Assembly (NCBI RefSeq): GCF_039822625.1
Contig: NZ_JBDLLG010000012.1
Coordinates: forward strand, 79,883 to 143,882
Direction of reading: 5' to 3'
DNA: 64,000 nucleotides
Origin: Marinimicrobium locisalis
GTDB taxonomy: Bacteria; Pseudomonadota; Gammaproteobacteria; Pseudomonadales; Cellvibrionaceae
Both the position numbers and the translations under genes were made by a program. Under the pieces are notes generated by a model, which saw only the letters and a list, made by a program, of their open reading frames with translations, did not search any database and was not told the DNA's origin. Below, piece by piece: positions 17,817 to 24,307 of the stretch; position 1 is the first letter of the stretch; every line of letters starts with the position of its first letter.

Positions 17817-19586
17817 ATGAAATACACCGCCATCGCCGATCAACCTGTGGAAAGCCATGAACCCTCCGGGTTCATCAGCAAATACGTCTGGAGCCAGGAT
17901 CACAAAGTCATTGCCATTCAATACGGTGCCACGGCGATTTTTGTCGGACTGGTCGCTGTGGTGCTCTCGGGGCTGATGCGATTGCAGTTGGGTTTTCCAG
18001 ATACCTTTGACTTTATCAACCCAAACACCTACCTCCAGTTTGTCACCATGCACGGGATGATCATGGTGATTTATTTGCTAACCGCCATTTTGCTCGGCGG
18101 CTTTGGCAACTACCTGGTTCCGCTGATGATCGGTGCACGGGACATGGCTTTTCCCTACTTGAACATGCTCAGCTACTGGACGTACCTGTTGGCCGTTCTG
18201 GTTTTGCTCGCGAGCTTCTTTGTGCCCGAGGGGCCCACCGGCGCCGGGTGGACGCTCTACCCGCCGCAAACCATTCTGGAAGGCACACCGGGACATGACT
18301 GGGGCATTATCTTCATGTTGGTGTCGCTGGCCATCTTTATCGTTGCCTTCACCATGGGAGGGCTGAACTACGTTACCACCATTCTTCAGGCGCGAGCGCC
18401 GGGCATGACCCTGATGCGAATGCCACTGACCCTCTGGGGGATTTTTATCGCGACCATTATGGGGCTGCTCGCCTTTCCCGCGTTGCTGGTCAGCGCGATT
18501 ATGATGTTGATGGACAAAGTAGTGGGCACCAGTTTTTTTATGCCGGCGCTAATGTCCCTGGGGGAGTCCGTCGACTACAGCGACGGCAGCCCTCTGCTAT
18601 TCCAGCACTTATTTTGGTTCTTCGGTCACCCGGAAGTGTATATCGTTGCCCTACCCGCCTTCGGGATTGTGTCAGACATTTTGGCCACCCACGCCCGAAA
18701 AAACATTTTTGGCTACCGGATGATGGTGTGGGCAATTGTGATCATTGGGCTACTCAGTTTCGTGGTCTGGGCACATCATATGTACGTCAGCGGCATGAAC
18801 CCCACCTTTGGCTTTTTCTTTGCTACGACAACGTTGATTATTGCCGTGCCCACTGCCATAAAAGTCTACAACTGGTTGCTGACCCTCTGGCGAGGGGATA
18901 TTCATCTGACGGTGCCCATGCTCTTCGCCATTGGCTTTATTTTCACTTTTACCCATGGCGGTCTCAGCGGCCTGTTCCTCGGCAACGTGGTGGTGGACCT
19001 GCCCCTATCGGACACCTATTTCGTGGTCGCACACTTTCACATGGTGATGGGTGTCTCGCCCGTACTGGTGCTGTTCGCCGCCGTCTACCACTGGTACCCG
19101 CTGATCACGGGGCGCCAACTGCACCGGGGGCTCGGGCGGCTCCATTTCTGGGTGACCTTCCTCGGTACCTATGCGATTTTCCTGCCCATGCACTACCTCG
19201 GCTTTCTGGGCGTGCCCCGGCGCTATTACGCCATGGGGGAGACAGACTTTATTCCAGAGTCCGCCCAGTCCTTAAACGCGAGCATTACGGTCTCCGCACT
19301 GATCGTGGGCCTGGCACAACTCATCTTTCTAGCGAACCTGATCTGGAGCCTCAAACAGGGCAGGCGCTCTGAACCCAACCCCTGGAAGGCCAACACTCTG
19401 GAGTGGCAAACACCGGACCTGCCGCCGCGCCACGGCAACTGGGGGGAGCAGCTGCCCAGGGTCTATCGCTGGGCGTACGCCTACAGCGTGCCCGGCTGCA
19501 AAGACGATTACATACCCCAAAACCTTCCTCCGGAGCGGGTGGAAAAACTCGAGCCGGCGGAAGCCAGTAAGGAGAAGCCCGAATGA
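17817..19586 (+). CDS. coxA: Cytochrome c oxidase subunit I
   Basis: Catalytic core of the haem-copper oxidase, reducing O2 at the haem-CuB centre and pumping protons. The 589-residue polytopic protein shows MHGMIMVIYL (low-spin haem histidine), GHPEVYIVALPAFG with the His-Tyr cross-link pair, WAHHMYVSG (two CuB histidines) and VVAHFHMVMG (haem ligands). The N-terminal addition and soluble C-terminal tail (about 520-589) are usual for this branch. Its last four bases overlap the next gene (ATGA), implying translational coupling. No haem A synthase genes are in this window. Confidence 0.96.
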   Translation: MKYTAIADQPVESHEPSGFISKYVWSQDHKVIAIQYGATAIFVGLVAVVLSGLMRLQLGFPDTFDFINPNTYLQFVTMHGMIMVIYLLTAILLGGFGNYLVPLMIGARDMAFPYLNMLSYWTYLLAVLVLLASFFVPEGPTGAGWTLYPPQTILEGTPGHDWGIIFMLVSLAIFIVAFTMGGLNYVTTILQARAPGMTLMRMPLTLWGIFIATIMGLLAFPALLVSAIMMLMDKVVGTSFFMPALMSLGESVDYSDGSPLLFQHLFWFFGHPEVYIVALPAFGIVSDILATHARKNIFGYRMMVWAIVIIGLLSFVVWAHHMYVSGMNPTFGFFFATTTLIIAVPTAIKVYNWLLTLWRGDIHLTVPMLFAIGFIFTFTHGGLSGLFLGNVVVDLPLSDTYFVVAHFHMVMGVSPVLVLFAAVYHWYPLITGRQLHRGLGRLHFWVTFLGTYAIFLPMHYLGFLGVPRRYYAMGETDFIPESAQSLNASITVSALIVGLAQLIFLANLIWSLKQGRRSEPNPWKANTLEWQTPDLPPRHGNWGEQLPRVYRWAYAYSVPGCKDDYIPQNLPPERVEKLEPAEASKEKPE

Positions 19587-20269
19587 AACTCTGGCAGGCA
19601 CTAACCGAAAAATCCTGGTTGGAGGAAGGCATTCCACCGGCGCCAACGGCATCGCTCGCCCAACGTCGTTTTCTCAGCCAACGAACCGCGTTGGGGTTGT
19701 TTCTGGCCATCGCGACCATTCTGTTCTCGTTGTTCGCCGTTACCTATTTGACCCACTCTCAGTACCCCGGCTTTCTCGCGTTGACCGGAGAGGCCTGGCG
19801 CCCCCTGGGGGATCTTTCGCAACTGTGGATTAATACCGCGCTTCTGGTGACCAGTAGCCTGTTGATGCAGTGGTCGCTCAACAATGCCCGTGCCGGCAAA
19901 CCCGCCCTGAGCGCGGGTACCCTGCTTGGGGCCGCGCTTTTCGCGCTGCAGTTCCTCGTGGCCCAGCTGTGGTTCTGGCAACAGCTCAACGGCATGGGCT
20001 ACGGCGTTACCAGTAATCCCTCCAGCAGCTACTTTTTTCTGTTTACCGGCGTACACGGACTTCACCTACTGGGGGGGGTGATCGTGCTGTACAGTCCGCT
20101 GTCTCACATGTGGCGGGCGAGCGGCGCTGTACCCATTATTAACAGCCTGCGCCTGTGTACGCTGTACTGGCACTATCTACTGAGTATCTGGCTGCTTCTG
20201 TTTTTACTTCTGACGCGCTCGCCGGAGACCTATCGGGTTCTGGCGGCGCTATGCGGCGTGGAGGCCTGA
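19583..20269 (+). CDS. Cytochrome c oxidase subunit III-like protein (first copy)
   Basis: A membrane subunit of the haem-copper oxidase III family, 228 residues, with about five spans. Family features include FFLFTGVHGLHLLGGVI (subunit III helix with the conserved histidines) and LYWHYLLSIWLLLF near the C terminus. It overlaps coxA by four bases. It is more divergent than the following gene, with a longer N-terminal extension (about 45 residues before the first span). Both are complete, so this is a tandem subunit III pair rather than a pseudogene plus a functional copy. Confidence 0.83.
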   Translation: MKLWQALTEKSWLEEGIPPAPTASLAQRRFLSQRTALGLFLAIATILFSLFAVTYLTHSQYPGFLALTGEAWRPLGDLSQLWINTALLVTSSLLMQWSLNNARAGKPALSAGTLLGAALFALQFLVAQLWFWQQLNGMGYGVTSNPSSSYFFLFTGVHGLHLLGGVIVLYSPLSHMWRASGAVPIINSLRLCTLYWHYLLSIWLLLFLLLTRSPETYRVLAALCGVEA

Positions 20270-20273
20270 GACC

Positions 20274-20948
20274 ATGAGTGCCACCAAACCCGAAGCGGGC
20301 GAAGGCCGCTGGCGCAGCCTGGTTGTCGATTGGTCGGCGGATAAGCAGACGTTTGATATGCCCTGGGGAAAGCTGATGATGTGGATTTTCCTCGTGGGGG
20401 ACACCTTCATTTTCAGCCTGTTTTTGGTCGGCTATATGTCCGCCCGCATGGCCGCCGCCGAACCCTGGCCACCGACGAGCGAACTCTTCGCCATGGAGCT
20501 GTTTGGGGTCCACCTGCCGCTGCTGCTGATCGCCATTATGACGTTCATTCTGATTACCAGCAGTGGCACCATGGCCATGGCGGTCAACTGGGCCTACCGG
20601 CATCAGCGCCAGAAAACCTTCCTGTTTATGCTTGCCACCGCATTGCTGGGCGCCAGCTTTGTCGGCCTACAGGCCTTCGAGTGGAGCAAACTGATTATCG
20701 AGGAGGGCGTCAGGCCCTGGGGCAATCCCTATGGCGCCGCACAGTTCGGGGCAACCTTTTTTATGATTACCGGCTTCCATGGCCTACATGTCAGCGCCGG
20801 CGTGATCTATTTACTGGTAGTGGCTTTTAAAGTCCGACGGGGAGACTACGAGCGGAAAGGCTATGAAGGCGTGGAAATAGCCGGACTGTACTGGCACTTT
20901 GTCGACTTGGTGTGGGTTTTTATTTTTGCCTTTTTCTATCTTTGGTGA
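20274..20948 (+). CDS. Cytochrome c oxidase subunit III (second copy)
   Basis: Classical haem-copper oxidase subunit III, 224 residues. It has the spans and motifs PWGKLMMWIFLVGDTFIF, QAFEWSKLI, FFMITGFHGLHVSAGVIY and IAGLYWHFVDLVWVFIF. The last is the highly conserved C-terminal signature. Subunit III stabilises subunit I and supports proton uptake. It begins four bases after the first subunit III gene and lies 9 bases before the subunit IV gene. It is the closer match to canonical CoxC. Confidence 0.92.
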   Translation: MSATKPEAGEGRWRSLVVDWSADKQTFDMPWGKLMMWIFLVGDTFIFSLFLVGYMSARMAAAEPWPPTSELFAMELFGVHLPLLLIAIMTFILITSSGTMAMAVNWAYRHQRQKTFLFMLATALLGASFVGLQAFEWSKLIIEEGVRPWGNPYGAAQFGATFFMITGFHGLHVSAGVIYLLVVAFKVRRGDYERKGYEGVEIAGLYWHFVDLVWVFIFAFFYLW

Positions 20949-20957
20949 GGTGACCCC

Positions 20958-21302
20958 ATGAGCTCCGAACAAACCGCGAACCAGCAGCACCCCATCGGTC
21001 TATACTTGAAGGTATGGTTGCTGCTTTTCGTGCTCAGTTTCTTTTCGTACTTGGTGGACTACTTTCAGTTGCAAGGCCTGTGGCGCTGGTCACTCATCGT
21101 GCTGTTCATGGTGGCAAAGGCGAGCTTAATTATTGCCGTCTTCATGCATTTCGCCTGGGAGCGCTTCGCGCTTAAGTTCGTCGTGCTCACACCGCTTTTC
21201 GCCCTGGCAGTGCTGGTGGGTATCTTGGCCATTGAGTCCGACTATATCCATGAGCTTCGGCTGGATTCGCTCAGCTTTAGCTGGGCCGAGTGGAGCCCCT
21301 GA
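20958..21302 (+). CDS. Cytochrome c oxidase subunit IV-type small membrane protein
   Basis: A 114-residue protein with three predicted spans (about 14-35, 40-62 and 70-90). The motif LIIAVFMHFAWERFALKFVV is shared with bacterial oxidase subunit IV proteins (CoxD/CyoD type). These stabilise the CuB site or the assembly of the complex. It lies between subunit III and the SCO gene in the same operon. The family assignment is by size, topology and context. Confidence 0.85.
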   Translation: MSSEQTANQQHPIGLYLKVWLLLFVLSFFSYLVDYFQLQGLWRWSLIVLFMVAKASLIIAVFMHFAWERFALKFVVLTPLFALAVLVGILAIESDYIHELRLDSLSFSWAEWSP

Positions 21303-21305
21303 CCG

Positions 21306-21956
21306 GTGCGATTTTGGATTCCGGCGCTCGTCGCGGCGGTGCTGCTGGCTTGCGGTGGTGTCAGTTATTATCTCTGGGCACACTACGAGCCGCCTCCGGA
21401 TATTCACGGCGCTTACCTGCAGCCGGCGCGAAAACTGGGAAACTTTTCCCTGCTAAACCACCGGCAATCCCGTTTTGACCGGGAAGACCTCAAGGGCCGC
21501 TGGCACCTGGTCACCTACGGTTATACCCACTGCCCCGATATTTGCCCGATGACACTGTCCACCCTCTCCCAATGGGTGCAACGCCTCGAACAGAACGATG
21601 TTTACCCGGACCTGCAAGTGCTTTTCTACAGTGTGGACGGGGAGCGGGACACCCCCGAGGTGCTCGAACAATACGTCCCCTACTTTCATTCGGATTTTAT
21701 TGGGTTAACCCCGGGGAAGCACGGTGGCCACAAAAGCTTTGAGCAGGGGCTGGGCATTGTCTCCCGTGAACCCAGCCAGGGGCCGTGGCTTAACCACGGG
21801 GTGATGATTATGCTGCTCAACCCCCGCGCGCAGCTGCAGGCGGTGTTCAGGCCGGAACGCAATGAACGGGGACTGTTCCACTTCAGAGGGGAGACATTGT
21901 TTCGGGACTACCAAGCCGTCAGGCGCTACTACGAGCGCCACGGATCAAACGGCTAA
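21306..21956 (+). CDS. SCO1/SenC-family copper chaperone
   Basis: Membrane-anchored thioredoxin-fold protein that delivers copper to the CuA site of oxidase subunit II. The 216-residue protein starts at GTG, three bases after the preceding stop, and has an N-terminal anchor (WIPALVAAVLLACGGVSYYLW). The copper site is visible as YTHCPDICPM (CxxxC) and a later histidine in LNHGVMIML. It is the last gene of the oxidase operon and converges on dcd. No cox11-like assembly gene is present between subunits, so SCO is the only copper-insertion factor in this operon. Confidence 0.92.
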   Translation: MRFWIPALVAAVLLACGGVSYYLWAHYEPPPDIHGAYLQPARKLGNFSLLNHRQSRFDREDLKGRWHLVTYGYTHCPDICPMTLSTLSQWVQRLEQNDVYPDLQVLFYSVDGERDTPEVLEQYVPYFHSDFIGLTPGKHGGHKSFEQGLGIVSREPSQGPWLNHGVMIMLLNPRAQLQAVFRPERNERGLFHFRGETLFRDYQAVRRYYERHGSNG

Positions 21957-21992
21957 AGGCACGGCGCAATACCGACGGCCTCGCGGCAGGCG

Positions 21993-22562
21993 TTAAGTTT
22001 TGGGGAGGGTTACGCCGCGCTGCCCCTGGTACTTGCCTCCGCGGTCCTTATAGGAGGTATCGCACATCTCGTCCGACTCAAAAAACAGCATCTGGGCCAC
22101 ACCTTCGTGGGCGTAGATCTTGGCGGGCAACGGGGTGGTGTTGGAAAATTCCAGAGTGACATGCCCTTCCCACTCGGGCTCGAGCGGGGTCACATTCACG
22201 ATAATACCGCACCGGGCGTAGGTGGACTTGCCCAGGCAAACCGTTAGCACCTTGCGTGGAATACGGAAGTACTCCACGGTACGAGCCAGGGCAAAGGAAT
22301 TGGGCGGGATGATACAAACATCGCTTTTGACGTCCACGAAGCTGTTTTCGTCGAAGTTTTTCGGATCGACCACGGATGAGTAGACGTTGGTGAATATCTT
22401 GAACTCATCCGCGCACCGCACATCGTAGCCGTAGCTGGAGGTCCCGTAGGAGATCAAGCGCTCGCCCTGGGCGTCGTAACGCACCTGCTCCGGCTCGAAA
22501 GGCTCAATCATGCCTTCCTGCTCCACCATCCGGCGCATCCACTTGTCAGACTTGATACTCAT
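21993..22562 (-). CDS. dcd: dCTP deaminase
   Basis: Converts dCTP to dUTP, the main source of dTMP precursors in many bacteria. The 189-residue homotrimeric enzyme has the typical N terminus (MSIKSDKWMRRMVEQEGMIEPF) and RLISYGTSSYGYDVRCADEF. The catalytic segment ARCGIIVNVTPLEPEWEGHVTLE holds the active-site glutamate. The C terminus (YKDRGGKYQGQRGVTLPK) closes over the nucleotide. Length is exact for the family. It follows the Mrp/ApbC gene by 69 bases and may be co-transcribed. Confidence 0.97.
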   Translation of the reverse strand: MSIKSDKWMRRMVEQEGMIEPFEPEQVRYDAQGERLISYGTSSYGYDVRCADEFKIFTNVYSSVVDPKNFDENSFVDVKSDVCIIPPNSFALARTVEYFRIPRKVLTVCLGKSTYARCGIIVNVTPLEPEWEGHVTLEFSNTTPLPAKIYAHEGVAQMLFFESDEMCDTSYKDRGGKYQGQRGVTLPKT

Positions 22563-22631
22563 GAACTCTCCACAATCGGGCTGTCGAAAAAACGGACCGA
22601 ATAATAGCGTTTTTTGGGGGGAAATCCCACC

Positions 22632-23729
22632 TCAATCATCGGCCACGGCAATCACCGGCCCGCGGGCTTTGCCAAAGGTCCGCCAAAGGCTCGCCCCCAA
22701 CTGCCGGGCAATGGCCCGATAGCTTGCGGTGATGGCCGAGTCCGGCTCGGCGACGACCGTCGGGCTGCCACCGTCGGTGGTTTCCCGAATGGAGAGGTCC
22801 AGCGGCAGAGAGCCGAGGAGCGTTGTCTCATAATCTTGGGCAATGCGCTCGCCACCGCCGGCGCCGAAGATGTGCTCTTCGTGGCCGCAGTTGGAGCAGA
22901 TATGCACGGCCATGTTCTCCACCACCCCCAGCACCGGCACTTTGACCTTGCGGAACATTTCGATGCCTTTCTGGGCGTCCAGCAGGGCGATATCCTGGGG
23001 AGTGGTAACGATCACCGCACCGGTCACCGGGACTTTCTGGGACAGGGTCAACTGAATGTCCCCGGTGCCAGGGGGCATGTCCACGATGAGGTAGTCGACG
23101 TTGTCCCAGTGGGTTTGGGTGAGCAGTTGCTGCAGTGCGCCGCTGACCATAGGCCCGCGCCAGACCATGGGGGTCTGTTCGGTGACCAAGTAGCCCATGG
23201 AGATGGATTGGATTCCGTGGGCTTCGATGGGCCGCATCATTTGTTTGCCGTCGATGTCGAGAATTTCGGGCCGGCGCTCGCCGATGCCGAGCATTTGAGG
23301 TTGGCTGGGGCCGTAGATGTCGGCGTCCAGTATGCCCACGCGGGCGCCTTCGGCGGCCAGGGCCAGGGCGAGGTTGACGGCGGTGGTGGATTTGCCCACG
23401 CCGCCCTTGCCGGAGGCGATGGCGATGATATTTTTCACCCCTGGAATGCTGCCACTGGTGTTGGCGCCGCCGCAGGCGGGTATGTCCCAGTCGATGTTGA
23501 CGGCGACGGATTCGACGCCCTTAACGGCCGATGCGGCGTCGTTGACGGCCTGGGCCAGGGTTTCGGCAATTCCGTCAGCGGGGTACCCCAGGGTGAGGGT
23601 GATGTCGGCTTCGGCCCCCTTCATCTGAATGTCGGGTTCGACGGCCAGTTCGTTCAAGGTAAGCCCAGTTGTGGGTTCTTTGACGGATTTTAGGGCATTT
23701 TTGAGGGTAGTTTCGGTTTTTTCGAACAT
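22632..23729 (-). CDS. apbC: Iron-sulfur cluster carrier ATPase Mrp/ApbC
   Basis: Dimeric P-loop ATPase that binds and transfers [4Fe-4S] clusters to target proteins. An N-terminal MIP18/DUF59 domain (about 1-95, with the proline-rich KEPTTGLTLNE) precedes the Mrp ATPase domain. The deviant Walker A is SGKGGVGKSTTAVNLALALA, with GILDADIYGPSQPQMLG following. MPPGTGDIQLT and the cluster-binding CSNCGHEE are also visible. Two starts are plausible, at 23729 (MFEKTET) and 23747 (MEALEI); I prefer the first. The frame stays open to 23846, but that extension translates palindromic element A and is rejected. Confidence 0.92.
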   Translation of the reverse strand: MFEKTETTLKNALKSVKEPTTGLTLNELAVEPDIQMKGAEADITLTLGYPADGIAETLAQAVNDAASAVKGVESVAVNIDWDIPACGGANTSGSIPGVKNIIAIASGKGGVGKSTTAVNLALALAAEGARVGILDADIYGPSQPQMLGIGERRPEILDIDGKQMMRPIEAHGIQSISMGYLVTEQTPMVWRGPMVSGALQQLLTQTHWDNVDYLIVDMPPGTGDIQLTLSQKVPVTGAVIVTTPQDIALLDAQKGIEMFRKVKVPVLGVVENMAVHICSNCGHEEHIFGAGGGERIAQDYETTLLGSLPLDLSIRETTDGGSPTVVAEPDSAITASYRAIARQLGASLWRTFGKARGPVIAVADD

Positions 23730-23773
23730 AATCTCTAGGGCTTCCATTGTCTTTGGAGGAGTGCTTATGGTCC

Positions 23774-23887
23774 GGTCTCGGAGGGGGAACCCTTCACCAA
23801 AGACCCGCCGTGAACCCATCCATGGGGGCTTCTCATCGGCATCCATGCCTCAGAGAGTCTTTGGTGAAGGGTTCCCCCTCCGAGACC
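23774..23887 (+). repeat. Palindromic element A (31-bp stem, 52-nt core)
   Basis: Perfect 31-bp inverted arms (23774-23804 and 23857-23887) surround a 52-nt core (23805-23856). The core begins CCGCCGTGAA and ends TCAGAGA. It folds into hairpin 1, CCCATCCATGGG (23815-23826), then the linker GGCTTCTCATC, then hairpin 2, GGCATCCATGCC (23838-23849). The arms begin GG and end AGAC but otherwise share no sequence with the other copies. GTCC precedes the left arm; GCGCCAG lies just past the right arm. It is about 45 bases upstream of the Mrp/ApbC start. Plus is defined as the strand reading CCGCCGTGAA to CAGAGA. Confidence 0.9.
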
Positions 23888-24020
23888 TCAGCGCCAGCGA
23901 ATTGCCTAATGGCGGACCAACGGTCATGGCCTATAGGATTTACTCGTTACGCCTTACGCAAATCTTGGGCGGATATCGCCCCAAGCGTTTACCGGGCATA
24001 TAGGTTCTGATTGGCACTGA

Positions 24021-24132
24021 GGCTCAGGCGTGGAAATACCGGTTGGAGACTCTCTGAGGCATGGATGCCGATGAGAAGCCTACAGGGATGTATTCACGGC
24101 GGGTCTCCAACCGGTATTTCCGCGCCTGAGCC
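24021..24132 (-). repeat. Palindromic element B (30-bp stem, 52-nt core, inverted relative to A)
   Basis: Arms at 24021-24050 and 24103-24132 pair over 30 bases with one G-T mismatch. The 52-nt core (24051-24102) is the reverse complement of the element A core apart from hairpin 1. Hairpin 1 reads TACATCCCTGTA in the element's own orientation (24081-24092). Compared with CCCATCCATGGG in A, two of the four stem pairs are changed on both sides. Hairpin 2 (24058-24069) and the linker are identical to A. The spacer between A and B (23888-24020) holds a further hairpin, CTTGGGCG.../...CGCCCCAAG (23964-23985). Confidence 0.9.
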
Positions 24133-24239
24133 GGACAACACTCACCCCACACTGGTGGATAAAATCAGAAAGACTGCCCACATTATTGCATCGAAACCGT
24201 AAAAACCAAGTGCTGTGGTCAACTTTAGCCCCTAAACCC

Positions 24240-24268
24240 CTGAAGAGTCGGGCGAAATTTGCTATAGT
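24240..24268 (+). promoter_or_regulatory. Promoter of metG
   Basis: CTGAAG (24240-24245) and TATAGT (24263-24268) are separated by 17 bases, a good sigma-70 arrangement, ending 39 bases before the metG ATG. It lies about 110 bases downstream of palindromic element B, which therefore is outside the core promoter. Confidence 0.65.
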
Positions 24269-24307
24269 GCGCCTCCTTTTTTAACCAGCCGCGACTTCAC
24301 AGACACC

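Noticed and set aside
22614..23693. Long plus-strand open frame opposite mrp/apbC
   Set aside because: Gly/His/Asp-rich shadow of a well-supported gene; no homology recognised.
23730..23846. N-terminal extension of Mrp/ApbC up to 23846
   Set aside because: The extra codons translate palindromic element A and have no ribosome-binding site. The conserved protein starts at 23729 or 23747.
23774..24132. Elements A/B as a CRISPR array or attC site
   Set aside because: There are two copies in inverted orientation with unrelated stems, not regularly spaced direct repeats. The inner AGAC/GTCT ends do not match attC core sites (GTTRRRY/RYYYAAC).
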